DNA of 64,000 nt from JACCZH01 sp963729445 (GCA_963729445.1 CAVSNU010000003.1:868001-932000); one strand, 5' to 3'. Positions 29,290 to 38,671 are shown, counted from the first letter of the stretch. Notes: generated by a model not told the origin, from the sequence alone. Program-made: numbers and translations.

Positions 29290-29835
29290 ATGGCGAGACT
29301 CAAAGTCATTACTGAACCAGATCCACGCGTCACCAAGATCTCGCCCCGGCTACGCCAGAAGTCCCTCCCGGTCGAGCAGATCGACGACGAGCTCAGGCAG
29401 CTCGTTGAGGATATGTACGAGACCATGGAGGCCGAACGAGGCATTGGGTTGGCCGCGCCGCAGGTTGGTATCCTGCGACGGTTGATCGTCATCCACATTC
29501 CTCCGGATTACGATGAGGACGATCCGGAAGAACGCTGGTTTGCCCTGGTGAATCCTGAAATAGTCAAAGCCGGCGGAAACGAGATCGCTCTTGAGGGTTG
29601 CCTCAGCTTCCCGGATCTTACCGGCGAAGTGCCGCGCTACAAGTGGGTGAACTTCCGCGGCCTCGATCTCGAGGGCAAACCGCTACGCTTCAAGGCGCGT
29701 GGCACCCTGGCGCGCGTGCTCCAGCATGAGATCGATCACTTGAACGGTGTGCTCTTCTTCGACCGTATGGACGACTGGTCGACCCTCGGTTATCCCGCCC
29801 CTGCCGAAGAAGAGGAAGAGGCGGTCATACCGTAA
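29290..29835 (+). CDS. def: peptide deformylase
   Basis: Removes the formyl group from new polypeptides. All three metal/active-site motifs are present in the 181-residue protein: GIGLAAPQVG, EGCLSFP and QHEIDHLNGVLF, the last with the two metal histidines and catalytic Glu. ATG 29290 begins MARLKVITEPDPR; AAGGAG lies 12 bases upstream. A longer reading from 29242 would run through that ribosome site. The C-terminal tail is acidic. Its last 11 bases overlap the end of the convergent gmk gene. Confidence 0.96.
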   Translation: MARLKVITEPDPRVTKISPRLRQKSLPVEQIDDELRQLVEDMYETMEAERGIGLAAPQVGILRRLIVIHIPPDYDEDDPEERWFALVNPEIVKAGGNEIALEGCLSFPDLTGEVPRYKWVNFRGLDLEGKPLRFKARGTLARVLQHEIDHLNGVLFFDRMDDWSTLGYPAPAEEEEEAVIP

Positions 29836-30493
29836 TGTCGTGCTGCTTCATCCGGCTGCTCTCGGCCACGATGATGGCCGAGATCTGCTTGACCGTCTCA
29901 TCAAGATGATCTGACTCATTGAAGACAACGTAATCAAAGCTCTTCGCGGCCGACAGCTCACGGGTGGCGGTGCTGAGCCGCTTCATCAACACATCCGGAT
30001 CGTCCGTCTTGCGGCTGCGCAGCCGCCCCAGCAGCTCAGACATGCTGGGCGGAACAATGAAGATCGACACGGCCTCAGGGATCGCCTCGCGGATTGTTGC
30101 CGCCCCCTGCACATCGACCTTGGCAACAACGCTCTTTCCCGACTGGAGCGCCGCGCGAATACGGCCCTTCGGCACGCCATACCAGTTACCATAGACATTG
30201 GCCGCCTCAAGGAACTCGCCCTGCTCGAGCTGCGCGGCGAACTCGGCTTCCGTCATGAAATGGTAGTGGATGCCATCGATCTCGCCCGGCCGGCGCGGGC
30301 GGGTGGTGGCGGTGACCACGTAATGGAAATCAGGGTGCATCTCGCGCATTCGCTCGATGACCGCGTCCTTCCCAACACCAGATGGCCCGGAGATAATGAA
30401 CAATGTTGGGCGGCGAACCTGTCGCATCTGATCGATTAACTCGTCGGCGCGCTCGTTCAGGCTATCCGCGCCTAGATCTTCAGCCACTCGCAC
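29825..30493 (-). CDS. gmk: guanylate kinase
   Basis: Converts GMP to GDP. The 222-residue protein has the P-loop GPSGVGKDAV (the position that is usually Ser/Thr after GK is Asp here), the GMP-binding TATTRPRRPGEIDGIHYHFM, EFLEAANVYGNWYGVPK and the lid RLRSRKTDDPD. GTG 30493 is taken as start because GGGAGGGG precedes it; this gives about 22 extra residues before the conserved RRPTLFIISG. An internal ATG at 30427 would remove them but has no ribosome site. The gene diverges from rqcH and converges with def, overlapping def by 11 bases. Confidence 0.94.
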   Translation of the reverse strand: MRVAEDLGADSLNERADELIDQMRQVRRPTLFIISGPSGVGKDAVIERMREMHPDFHYVVTATTRPRRPGEIDGIHYHFMTEAEFAAQLEQGEFLEAANVYGNWYGVPKGRIRAALQSGKSVVAKVDVQGAATIREAIPEAVSIFIVPPSMSELLGRLRSRKTDDPDVLMKRLSTATRELSAAKSFDYVVFNESDHLDETVKQISAIIVAESSRMKQHDITV

Positions 30494-30527
30494 TTGTCCC
30501 CTCCCGACCCAATCACATCACGCCTGA

Positions 30528-30536
30528 TGCTACAAT
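30528..30536 (+). promoter_or_regulatory. extended -10 element for rqcH
   Basis: TGCTACAAT about 50 bases before the ATG of the NFACT gene, in the 92-base divergent gap with gmk. No good -35 is seen, as is usual for extended -10 promoters. Confidence 0.45.
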
Positions 30537-30585
30537 GACCGGCCGCACTACCGCCACCTCTTACGACGTTGGAGAGCATGTTTTT

Positions 30586-32403
30586 ATGTATGACGCGCTG
30601 ACGATCTCCGCTATTGTCGATGAACTTAGCACAGAGCTGGCGGGCGGGCGCATCCAGCGGCTCGCGCACAGCGACCCATTGACCGTCGTCCTTGAGCTGT
30701 ACACCCATCGCCAGCGCCGCTGGCTGACACTCAGTGCCGACCACAACAACGCGCGGGTCCTGCTTGCCAAGGAGAGCGGCGAACGCGACGCCGACCATGT
30801 CTCTCCCTTCCTGCTGTTGCTCAGGAAATACGCGCGCGGGGGCCAGATCATTGCCGTCTCGCAGCCACGTTACGAGCGAATCATCCAGTTCTCGATCGCC
30901 AAGGTCATGGGCTCAGGAGACGATGACGAAGACGATCTTGGTGATGATGCGGCAGAGCCGGAGATCACCTACTCCGAGCTGGTTATCGAGATCATGGGCC
31001 GGCGCTCGAACGTCATGCTGCTCGACGGTGACGGCCGTATTCGCGAGGCGGTCAAACGAGTCCCGGCAACCATGAGCCGGGTGCGGCCGATCCTGCCCGG
31101 CAAACCCTACCTGCCACCGCCGCCACAGGACAAGGCGGACCCGTTGCGCGCCTCCGGCGACGAACTCTTGGCTGCCTCACGCGCTGGTGAAGGCAAGCTG
31201 GACCGCTGGCTCGTCGGCCAGTACGTCGCGGTCAGCCCGCTGCTCGCCAGGGAGATACTCTTCCGGGCCGGCGTTGCCCCTGAGACCCAGGTCACGGACC
31301 TGACGGCTGAAGACACGGTCAACCTGGCGAACGCGACCCGGTCAGTCTTCGCGCCCCTCGAGTCATCGCAGTGGCAGCCGCACCTCTACGAGTTCGAGGA
31401 CGGTGGCGCCGAGTTCTCGGCTATCGAGCTCCAGTCGCTCGAACGCGACGACGCGGTCACGGCTACTCCAACCTCAAGCGTCCTCGAAGCCGCTAACCGT
31501 GCCTGGCAGCTTGGTCCGGCCGCCGCGCCAGGCCGTGGGGACCGCCACGCGGTACGGCGCGACCGGATCCTGGCCGAGGTCGACACGGCCCGGGAACGCG
31601 TGCGGCAGCGGCTGCGTTCGCTCGAAGAGCAACAGGAGCGTTCGCAGGACGGCGAGCATCTCCGCGAGACCGGCGATCTCATTTATGCCTACATGTGGAT
31701 GATCGAGCCCGGCCAAACCGAGCTCGTGACGCCAGAAGGTGTCTCCGTGAAACTCGATCCGACATTGACCGCCAGCGAGAACGCCCAGGCGTATTTCGAG
31801 CGCTATCGCAAGGCGCAATCGGCCGGCGAACAGATCCCGGAGATGGTGCAGTCCACCCGCCAGCAGCTTGCCTATCTGGACCAGCTGCGCTCGATGGTCA
31901 ACCTGTCGACCGGCTATGACGAGATCGAGGCCGCCCGCATGGAGTGGGCGGAGTATGCCGAATCAACTCCAGGCGTCACCCGGGCTAGCCGCAACCGTGG
32001 CGCCCGGCCGGCAGCCAGTGCCCGCAAGCCACGACAGTACAGAACCGCCCAGGGGGACACGATCCTCGTGGGGCGGACTGGGCAGCAGAATGACGCGGTT
32101 ACGTTCGACACAGCCTCCCCAGACGATCTCTGGCTGCATGCCCGCGACCAACCAGGCGCGCACGTGATCTTGCGTACCGGTACTGCCGAACCAGCGCAGG
32201 AAGCAGTTGAGACCGCCGCACAGCTCGCTGCCTACTACAGCGACGGACGCCACTCGACCTCCGTGCCGGTGGACGTCACCCAGCGGCGCCATGTCCGCAA
32301 GATCAAGGGCGCCGGCCCCGGCATGGTGACCTATCGCAACGAGTACACCCTACAGGTCCGGCCACAGTCCGAGGAAGAGCTGGGGTTGGCGCAGGTGAAG
32401 TAA
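30586..32403 (+). CDS. rqcH: Rqc2/RqcH-type ribosome quality control protein (NFACT)
   Basis: Binds obstructed 50S subunits and adds C-terminal alanine tails for degradation. The 605-residue protein has the NFACT-N domain (MYDALTISAIVDELSTELAGGRIQ, short of the full motif here; RIIQFSIAKVMG; MGRRSNVMLLDGDGRIREAVKRV), a central helical/coiled-coil region rich in Glu, Arg and Gln, and the NFACT-R domain GDTILVGRTGQQNDAVTF with DLWLHARDQPGAHVIL. An acidic insert DDDEDDLGDDAAEPE lies in NFACT-N. ATG 30586 follows GGAGAG by ten bases. Older annotation calls this family fibronectin-binding protein; nothing here suggests surface location. Confidence 0.93.
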   Translation: MYDALTISAIVDELSTELAGGRIQRLAHSDPLTVVLELYTHRQRRWLTLSADHNNARVLLAKESGERDADHVSPFLLLLRKYARGGQIIAVSQPRYERIIQFSIAKVMGSGDDDEDDLGDDAAEPEITYSELVIEIMGRRSNVMLLDGDGRIREAVKRVPATMSRVRPILPGKPYLPPPPQDKADPLRASGDELLAASRAGEGKLDRWLVGQYVAVSPLLAREILFRAGVAPETQVTDLTAEDTVNLANATRSVFAPLESSQWQPHLYEFEDGGAEFSAIELQSLERDDAVTATPTSSVLEAANRAWQLGPAAAPGRGDRHAVRRDRILAEVDTARERVRQRLRSLEEQQERSQDGEHLRETGDLIYAYMWMIEPGQTELVTPEGVSVKLDPTLTASENAQAYFERYRKAQSAGEQIPEMVQSTRQQLAYLDQLRSMVNLSTGYDEIEAARMEWAEYAESTPGVTRASRNRGARPAASARKPRQYRTAQGDTILVGRTGQQNDAVTFDTASPDDLWLHARDQPGAHVILRTGTAEPAQEAVETAAQLAAYYSDGRHSTSVPVDVTQRRHVRKIKGAGPGMVTYRNEYTLQVRPQSEEELGLAQVK

Positions 32404-32440
32404 CGCCGCGCTGATCGGCGTGAAGTGCCGCCCCATGGAG

Positions 32441-32587
32441 ATGCGTAACGGCGCAATGATGGAAGTCTTCTGCTTGATCCGATACCTCGGCGTGGCGACT
32501 CTTCTTTCGTAGCGGGCGCAATTCATTGCGCCCTGCCTGACCGTCCGTGGCGTTGGAGAGGGCGCAATGAATTGCGCCGCGTACGAA
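32441..32587. repeat. palindromic interspersed repeat, copy 2
   Basis: The core 32505-32587 has arms TTTCGTAGCGGGCGCAATTC... and GGGCGCAATGAATTGCGCCG...GTACGAA. The left shoulder ATGCGTAACGGCGCAATGATGGAAG and CTTGATCCG matches copies 1 and 3. It sits between the convergent rqcH and tatC genes, which have 235 bases between them. Confidence 0.8.
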
Positions 32588-32638
32588 GATCATGAGGCCC
32601 TTGCGTCCGTACGACGGGAGGCACTCCTGCGAGCGGTT

Positions 32639-33424
32639 CTACGCGTTGGTTGGCTTCGCGAACCGGGTCAGGAACACGCCGATCTCATACAGGACGTAGG
32701 TCGGTACCGCCACCAGCATCATGTTGAACGGGTCAGGCGTCGGGGTGATGATTGCCGCCGCGATCATGGAGGCCACGAAGGCAAACTTCCGGATCGACGC
32801 CAGCCGCTTGTGATTGACCACGCCGATCTTGGCCAGAATGAACAAGAACGGCGGCAGCTCGAAGATAATCCCCACACCCAGCATCAAGCGCAGGTAGAAC
32901 GATATTAACGATTCAGCGCTGGGATCCCAGCGAAATACGTCAGCCCCGAAACTGGAGAGCCAACCAAGCGCTCTGGGGATCACAACGAAGAATGCAAACG
33001 CGACACCGCCGATGAATAACATCACCACAAACGGTATTGCCCGGTAAACGTAGGTCTTCTCGGCACGTGTAAGGCCCGGAGCGACAAAGGCGACGATCTG
33101 ATAGAGCAATATCGGCATCGCCACGGCGACGGCAACATAGATCGCAACCTTAAAGAAGGTCACAAACCCCTCAGTGGGGTTCAGCGTCTGCATCTGCTCC
33201 TGAGGTACATTGGCCTGGACGGCGATCCAGTGCATGATGCGCATCGACAGCGCCAGCCCCGCGACGAGCGCGACCAGAATTGCTATCGAGCTATATAACA
33301 TGCGGGTACGAAGCTCCTCCAGGTGTTCCTGGAGGGTCATCTCACCGAGAGACTCCGGCCCGTCTGGTTCTGGGTCGCCCCGGTGTTTGCCTGGGTAGGG
33401 GACACGGTCAAAGATGCTCGCCAT
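32639..33424 (-). CDS. tatC: Sec-independent translocase subunit TatC
   Basis: Membrane core of the twin-arginine export system. The 261-residue protein has a cytoplasmic N-terminus with MTLQEHLEELRTRM, six predicted membrane helices, and the conserved FVAPGLTRAEKTYV loop with a Glu and the fourth-helix region SFYLRLMLGVGIIFELPP, the signal-peptide receptor elements of the family. Both dipeptide-binding lipoproteins in this window have Tat signals, so this gene supplies their exporter. TatA is not in the window. The gene lies downstream of acpP at the end of a long minus-strand run; a weak hairpin at 33540-33566 separates them. Confidence 0.95.
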   Translation of the reverse strand: MASIFDRVPYPGKHRGDPEPDGPESLGEMTLQEHLEELRTRMLYSSIAILVALVAGLALSMRIMHWIAVQANVPQEQMQTLNPTEGFVTFFKVAIYVAVAVAMPILLYQIVAFVAPGLTRAEKTYVYRAIPFVVMLFIGGVAFAFFVVIPRALGWLSSFGADVFRWDPSAESLISFYLRLMLGVGIIFELPPFLFILAKIGVVNHKRLASIRKFAFVASMIAAAIITPTPDPFNMMLVAVPTYVLYEIGVFLTRFAKPTNA

Positions 33425-33539
33425 CGGGTATTTAATATCCTACCGCCGCCGCCGGCAGTTGAGTAGGTCGTCGGCGGCAAGCACTGTGTAACGTCCCAAC
33501 GCGCCGTTGGGATCATGCGAGTCGATTGTACAGCGAGAG

Positions 33540-33566
33540 AAAACGGCCAGCTACGCTCGCCGTTTT
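33540..33566 (-). terminator. hairpin between acpP and tatC
   Basis: Eight-base-pair stem AAAACGGC/GCCGTTTT with an 11-base loop. Read on the minus strand it ends in TTTTCTC, so it may partly end the acpP transcript. Confidence 0.5.
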
Positions 33567-33629
33567 GCCGGTGTGCTGTTTGTCGCCCGCACGGTCCCAA
33601 GTACTGTAACCGTGTAACCGAACGACAGG

Positions 33630-33866
33630 TTACGCCGCGTGCTCTTCGATGTAATCGACTGCATCGCCAACCGTTCGGATATTCTCCACCTCGTCATCCG
33701 AGATTTCGACACCGAACTCTTCTTCAAGAGACATGACCAACTCGACCATGTCAAGTGAGTCAGCGTTCAAATCCTGAACGAATTCGGCCTCTCTCACCAC
33801 CTGGTCTGGCTCAACGCCCAACTGCTCCGCCACAATCGACTGCAGTCGCTCGTATACAGCTGCCAA
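33630..33866 (-). CDS. acpP: acyl carrier protein
   Basis: Carries acyl chains on a phosphopantetheine arm during fatty acid synthesis. The 78-residue protein has the attachment serine in LNADSLDMVELVMSLEEEFG and the usual acidic composition. The start is TTG at 33866, with GGGAGG about eight bases upstream; no ATG is available. A small hairpin GTAACC/GGTTAC overlaps the stop. In most bacteria acpP follows fabG; here accC and nusB lie between them. Confidence 0.95.
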   Translation of the reverse strand: MAAVYERLQSIVAEQLGVEPDQVVREAEFVQDLNADSLDMVELVMSLEEEFGVEISDDEVENIRTVGDAVDYIEEHAA

Positions 33867-34030
33867 TCCCGGTACCTCCCCCTTGCCCTCTCGGGCAGTT
33901 CACGAATACTGTGGTCGCCGCACACACTTCAGGCGACTGACGTAATGGTCCAGCCGGATCAACGCACTTCTAGAGTGGCCCAGCGACTCCGGTATTATGC
34001 ACAAGAACCGACCCGACGTACAACGCAGGA

Positions 34031-34471
34031 TCAAGCCTGTTCACTTTCCCCAACCACTGGACTCTCATTGGCGATGTTGCCAAGTACCCCATGGACGAAG
34101 CGGCCGGAGCTATCGCCACCAAACCGCTTGGCGATATCCACCGCCTCATTGATCGCCACTTTCAGCGGTACATCTGATTGGTGCCCCAGCTCGTACACCG
34201 CGATCCGCAACACATTACGGTCGATGGCCGCCAGCTGGTTCACGGGGAACTGTGGGGCTGCCCTGGCGATCTGAGCATCAATCGCCTCCTGGTTGTCGCG
34301 CACGCCCGTTACGATTGCGCGCATGTACTCCTGAATTGCCTCGGGCGAGCCTGAGAGCTCCATGTAGCGGTCAAGCACATCGTCAAGCGTATGCGGCGTC
34401 AGATCGGTCTCGAACAGGATCTTCAGCGCGGTGGTGCGCGCCCTGTGGCGCGTCTCGGGGTTGGTCGCCAT
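34031..34471 (-). CDS. nusB: transcription antitermination/ribosome biogenesis factor NusB
   Basis: Binds boxA with S10 to promote antitermination in rRNA operons. The 146-residue helical protein has RHRARTTALKILFETDL at the start, AAIDRNVLRIAVYEL and the C-terminal VPLKVAINEAVDIAKRFGGDSSGRFVHGVL, all shortened family signatures. ATG 34471 has TAGGAGAC just upstream; an ATG seven codons earlier (34492) is without a ribosome site. It is preceded by accC after about 100 non-coding bases and followed by acpP after 164 bases. Confidence 0.95.
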   Translation of the reverse strand: MATNPETRHRARTTALKILFETDLTPHTLDDVLDRYMELSGSPEAIQEYMRAIVTGVRDNQEAIDAQIARAAPQFPVNQLAAIDRNVLRIAVYELGHQSDVPLKVAINEAVDIAKRFGGDSSGRFVHGVLGNIANESPVVGESEQA

Positions 34472-34572
34472 GTCTCCTACATTCCACAGCATTCATTGCT
34501 TATCGCGAGCGAACGGCTGCCACTCATCCGGAGCGCAGCCGAAGGGATCTCAACTACGCTCAGCATAGCTAA

Positions 34573-35970
34573 CTAGCCCGACCGCGAATGCCCCAGGCCA
34601 GCATATTCCACCGTCTCGCTCTCGTTGAACCGCTCAACGAGCTTCGCGATCAAGCCGGTGTCGAGCTCGCCGGAGACGTACTCAGGCTGCACCAGCACGG
34701 CACCGTAGAACGGGATCGTGGTGTCAACTCCGGTTATCACCGTCTCGGTCAGCGCCCGTCGCATCCTGGCGATGGCTTGCTCGCGCGTCTCGCCCCAGAC
34801 AATGATCTTACCCAATAGCGAATCATAATTGGGTGGCACACGATATCCCGGGTACAGGTGCGAGTCCACCCGCACACCAGGGCCCCCCGGTGCGAGATAA
34901 TCCTCAACCACACCCGCCGAGGGGGCAAAATCGTGGTCCGGCGACTCGGCATTGATCCGGCACTCGATCGCGTGACCCACGAAGCGCAGGTGTTTCTGTT
35001 CAAATGGCAACGCTTCGCCGGCGGCCACCCGGATCTGCCAGGCCACCAGGTCGATTCCGGTAATCGCCTCGGTAACCGGGTGCTCTACCTGAATACGGGT
35101 ATTGGCTTCCATAAAGAAGAAGTTGTCCGAGTCATCCACGAGATACTCAAACGTCCCGACGCCGGTGTAGTTGATTTTCTCCGCGAGACGCCTCGACGCC
35201 CTCTCGAGGTTGGAGCGTAGCTTGGAGGAAATACCCGGCGCCGGCGCTTCCTCGATCAACTTTTGATGCCTGCGCTGCAGCGAGCAATCCCGCTCGCCAA
35301 GTGCCAGAACACGGCCGTGGTTGTCTGCCAGGATCTGCACCTCAATATGCCGCGGCCGGTCAAGGTAGCGCTCAACATAGACCGAACCGTTGCCGAAGGC
35401 CGCTTGCGCTTCGGCCTGCGCCAGCGGCAGGAGCCGCAGCAGCTCGCGCTCGTCGGTTGCGACCCGCATGCCGCGTCCGCCGCCACCGGCGGATGCCTTG
35501 AGCAACATCGGGAAACCCACGTCGCGTCCAAGCTGCTGCAGATCGACGCCCGAACCCAGCGGCTCAGTGGTACCCGGCAGAATCGGCACATTGGCCTTCT
35601 TTGCTACCTGCCGGGCGGACGCTTTGTCCGACATGAGATCGATGACACTCGGATCGGGGCCAATGAAGGTCAGATTGCACTCGCGGCAGATCTCGCCGAT
35701 GTAGGCATTCTCAGAGAGAAAGCCATAGCCAGGATGAATCGCGTCGCAGCCAGTTGCCAGCGCGGCGCTAATGACGGATGGAATGTGGTTGTACGACTTG
35801 TTCGACGGCGCGGGCCCGATACACACCGCCTCGTCCGCCAGGCGGACAGGCAGCGAGTCTCGATCGGCTTCGCTGTACGCCACGACAGCCTGAACGCCGA
35901 GGTCGTGACAGGCGCGCAAGACGCGCAATGCGATTTCGCCGCGGTTAGCGATGAGGATTTTTGCAAACAT
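34573..35970 (-). CDS. accC: acetyl-CoA carboxylase biotin carboxylase subunit
   Basis: Carboxylates biotin on the carrier protein with ATP and bicarbonate, the first step of malonyl-CoA formation. The 465-residue protein has KILIANRGEIALRVLRAC, the ATP-grasp glycine loop KASAGGGGRGMRVA, the carboxylase EKxx/HIEVQILADNHG segment, QRRHQKLIEEAP and the catalytic FMEANTRIQVEHPVTEAITG. ATG 35970 starts 15 bases after fabG ends, so they are one operon. The biotin carrier AccB and carboxyltransferase subunits are not in the window. Confidence 0.96.
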   Translation of the reverse strand: MFAKILIANRGEIALRVLRACHDLGVQAVVAYSEADRDSLPVRLADEAVCIGPAPSNKSYNHIPSVISAALATGCDAIHPGYGFLSENAYIGEICRECNLTFIGPDPSVIDLMSDKASARQVAKKANVPILPGTTEPLGSGVDLQQLGRDVGFPMLLKASAGGGGRGMRVATDERELLRLLPLAQAEAQAAFGNGSVYVERYLDRPRHIEVQILADNHGRVLALGERDCSLQRRHQKLIEEAPAPGISSKLRSNLERASRRLAEKINYTGVGTFEYLVDDSDNFFFMEANTRIQVEHPVTEAITGIDLVAWQIRVAAGEALPFEQKHLRFVGHAIECRINAESPDHDFAPSAGVVEDYLAPGGPGVRVDSHLYPGYRVPPNYDSLLGKIIVWGETREQAIARMRRALTETVITGVDTTIPFYGAVLVQPEYVSGELDTGLIAKLVERFNESETVEYAGLGHSRSG

Positions 35971-35985
35971 TCAGTATCCGGAGCC

Positions 35986-36744
35986 CTACGTTGCCATGAA
36001 CAGGCCACCGTCCACCGACAGGACGTTGCCGGTGATGTAGCTTGCCGCAGGAGAAACCAGGAACGCAACCGCTCCCGCCACTTCAGCCGGGGATCCGAAC
36101 CGCTTGAGGGCGATCTGATCCTTCGCTCCGGCCTTCAGCTCGTCCGGCAGACCGTCGGTGAGCCGTGTCTCAATGAAACCTGGCGCGACGGCATTCACGG
36201 TGATCCCGCGAGAGCCCACTTCCTTTGCCAGGGACTTTGTCAGACCGATCAATCCTGCCTTGGCGGCGGCGTAGTTCGCCTGGCCGGGGTTGCCGACCAG
36301 CCCAACCACTGACGAGAGGTTCACGATCGTGCCGGAGCGCTGGCGCATCATCGGGCGGATAACGGCTTTGGAGCACAGAAACGCGCCCTTGAGGTTGATG
36401 GTGAGCACCGAGTCCCAATCCTCCTCAGACATGCGCATGATCAGCGTGTCGCGGGTGATCCCGGCATTGTTGATCAACGCGTCAACCCGGCCAAACGCCG
36501 CGATCGCACCCTCGACTAACGCGGCTACATCGTCGGCCTTGGTCACGTCTGCGCGAATGGCGTGACTCTTCCCCCCGGCCGCCTCAATCTCCGCCGAGAG
36601 CTCGTCCGCCAGTTCCTTCTCGCCCCGGTAGTTGACCACGACATCGTAGCCATCCTGGGCCAGACGAATCGCAACCGCACGGCCGATGCCGCGCACGGCC
36701 CCGGTAACAATCGCGACCTTGCGCGTCTCCTGCGTGTCAGACAT
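35986..36744 (-). CDS. fabG: 3-oxoacyl-ACP reductase
   Basis: NADPH-dependent reductase of the fatty acid elongation cycle. The 252-residue short-chain dehydrogenase has TGAVRGIGRA for cofactor binding, NNAGITRDTLIMRMSEEDW, the catalytic Ser in VNLSSVVG, Tyr/Lys in YAAAKAGLIGLTK and the C-terminal GNVLSVDGGLFM. ATG 36744 starts two bases after the fabD stop, with AGTAGGA as ribosome site. The run fabH-fabD-fabG-accC supports a role in fatty acid synthesis and not in secondary metabolism. Confidence 0.96.
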   Translation of the reverse strand: MSDTQETRKVAIVTGAVRGIGRAVAIRLAQDGYDVVVNYRGEKELADELSAEIEAAGGKSHAIRADVTKADDVAALVEGAIAAFGRVDALINNAGITRDTLIMRMSEEDWDSVLTINLKGAFLCSKAVIRPMMRQRSGTIVNLSSVVGLVGNPGQANYAAAKAGLIGLTKSLAKEVGSRGITVNAVAPGFIETRLTDGLPDELKAGAKDQIALKRFGSPAEVAGAVAFLVSPAASYITGNVLSVDGGLFMAT

Positions 36745-36746
36745 TC

Positions 36747-37664
36747 CTACTCCCCGATCCCTGTCGCTGCGGCGGCAAGTGCCTTCTCCGCCTGATGCGG
36801 CTTGGCCGACTTGTCGATCCTGGTAATCAGCCCACTCAATACGGTGCCCGGGCCAATCTCCCAATACTGCTTCACACCCAGCTCGGCCATCGTCTCGACA
36901 ACGCGGATCCACTGCACCGACGACGTGATCTGCTGGACCAGCTCATGCCGCAAATCATCTGGATGAACGATCGGCTCCGCATCGACGTTGCTCACGAGCG
37001 GCACCCTGGCCTTCTTGAACGTCGTCTGGGCGATGTCGCGAGATAGCTCCTCGGCGACCGGGGTCATCAGCGATGAATGGAACGCGCCATTGACCGGCAG
37101 GCGTAGCACGCGCCGCGCGCCCCGCTGTTTTGCGGCCATCTCAGCTACCGCCAGCGCCTCGTTCGTGCCGGACAGCACGATCTGGCCGGGCGAGTTCAAA
37201 TTGGCGATTTCAGTGCCGGTCTCGGTGGCCACGACCGCAACCGCCTCAGGGTCGAGCCCAATGACGGCCAGCATCCCGCCTGCACCGTGCTCTTCCATCA
37301 GCTGACCGCGCTTGCGCACCAGCTTCAGCGCGTCAGCGAGGCTCAGGGCCTCTGCCGCGACCAGAGCGGAATATTCACCGAGCGAGTGGCCGGCGACATA
37401 GTCGGGCTCCGGGAGGAGGTTATCAGCTTCCATGACCTTGAGCATCGCAATGCTGGTGGCGACCAGCGCCGGCTGCTGGTTGCGCGTGGCGGTAAGCTCG
37501 TCCTCAGGTCCCTCCCAACACAGAGAAGAAAGAGAATACCCGAGCGTGTCGTCCGCTATCTGATAGACCTGTCTGGCTTCCGCTCGAACTGCCGCGAGCC
37601 TCTTGCCCATACCGACCGATTGAGACCCCTGGCCTGGGAATACCCAGGCGACAGCAGCTATCAC
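36747..37664 (-). CDS. fabD: malonyl-CoA-ACP transacylase
   Basis: Moves malonyl from CoA to the acyl carrier protein. The 305-residue protein starts VAWVFPGQGSQSVGMG and has the nucleophile serine in GHSLGEYSALVAA, the partner His in GAFHSSLMTP and Gln in FPGQGSQ. The start is GTG 37664, which overlaps the fabH TGA as GTGA, so translation is coupled. The reading frame stays open inside fabH further upstream, but without homology. Confidence 0.95.
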   Translation of the reverse strand: MIAAVAWVFPGQGSQSVGMGKRLAAVRAEARQVYQIADDTLGYSLSSLCWEGPEDELTATRNQQPALVATSIAMLKVMEADNLLPEPDYVAGHSLGEYSALVAAEALSLADALKLVRKRGQLMEEHGAGGMLAVIGLDPEAVAVVATETGTEIANLNSPGQIVLSGTNEALAVAEMAAKQRGARRVLRLPVNGAFHSSLMTPVAEELSRDIAQTTFKKARVPLVSNVDAEPIVHPDDLRHELVQQITSSVQWIRVVETMAELGVKQYWEIGPGTVLSGLITRIDKSAKPHQAEKALAAAATGIGE

Positions 37665-38671
37665 GTTGCGTCTCCCCGCTTTACTCCCGTCGCTCCCCAG
37701 CGAAGCACCGCTGCCGCCCAGGTCAGCCCGCCACCGAAGCCAATAACCACGACATTCATCCCATCGGTCAAGGCCCCGGTCTGTTCCGCCTCGACAAGGC
37801 AGATCGGGATTGAGGCACATGAGGTGTTCGCGTAGCGGTCGACGTTGACCCAGACTCGTTCGCGCGGCATCTCAAGCCGTTTCGCGGCGGCCTCAATGAT
37901 GCGCTGGTTCGCCTGGTGCGGTATCAGGAGATCGATATCCTCAAACGTCAGACCGGCCTTCATCGCGGCCGTCGCTGCAGCCTCGCCCATGATCCGCACG
38001 GCGAATCGAAACACTTCCGTGCCATTCATCTTCAAGAACGGCCGCTCAATCACCCGTGCCCCGTTCAGACCGACGAACGATTGGGGACCACCCAACGTGA
38101 GATGCCGGCCCGCGCCGCCATCCGAGCCGAGCTCGATCGACAGCACACCCTCGGCTTCGTTGCTGCGCTGCAGCACGACCGCGCCTGCGCCGTCACCAAA
38201 AAGAATGGCGGTGCTGCGGTCTGAATAATCGAGGAACCGCGAGGCGAAATCAGCTCCAATGATCAGCACGCGCGCGAATGTGCCGGCCTGGACGAACTGA
38301 GAGCCGACGGCCAGGGCATAGACGAAGCCCGAGCACGCCGTGTTCAGATCAAACGCTGCCGCCCTGCTGGCGCCGAGCGCGTGCTGCACCTGGCTGGCTG
38401 TGGAGGGCATGTATTGATCGGGGGTGAACGTGCCGACGATGATGAGCTCCAGCTCCGCTGGATCGATGCCGGCCCGCAGACAAGCGGCCCGGCCCGCGGC
38501 CGTCGCCATCGATGTGGTGGTTTCCTCCGCGCTGGCTACGCGACGCTCGCGGATACCGGTACGTGACCGGATCCACTCGTCTGAGGTATCCATAAACTGG
38601 GTAAGGTCGTCGTTGGTGAGCACGTGCTCCGGAACATACATGCCCCAACCCGTGATCGCCGCATGATACAT
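37661..38671 (-). CDS. fabH: 3-oxoacyl-ACP synthase III
   Basis: Starts fatty acid synthesis by joining an acyl-CoA primer to malonyl-ACP. The 336-residue thiolase-fold enzyme has the catalytic cysteine in NTACSGFVYAL, His in LLIPHQANQRII and Asn in VDRYANTSCASIP, and the N-terminal SDEWIRSRTGIRERR. ATG 38671 is the start. About 200 non-coding bases upstream separate it from rpmF, with a hairpin CTGGCGCG/CGCGCCAG at 38820-38862. If branched-chain fatty acids are made, the branched-chain aminotransferases here could provide primers; that is inference. Confidence 0.96.
   Translation of the reverse strand: MYHAAITGWGMYVPEHVLTNDDLTQFMDTSDEWIRSRTGIRERRVASAEETTTSMATAAGRAACLRAGIDPAELELIIVGTFTPDQYMPSTASQVQHALGASRAAAFDLNTACSGFVYALAVGSQFVQAGTFARVLIIGADFASRFLDYSDRSTAILFGDGAGAVVLQRSNEAEGVLSIELGSDGGAGRHLTLGGPQSFVGLNGARVIERPFLKMNGTEVFRFAVRIMGEAAATAAMKAGLTFEDIDLLIPHQANQRIIEAAAKRLEMPRERVWVNVDRYANTSCASIPICLVEAEQTGALTDGMNVVVIGFGGGLTWAAAVLRWGATGVKRGDAT

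Noticed and set aside
34493..34572. A repeat or mobile element in the gap between nusB and accC
   Set aside because: The sequence has a vaguely repeat-like CGGAGCGCAGCCGAAGGGATC stretch, but no second copy was seen in the window.
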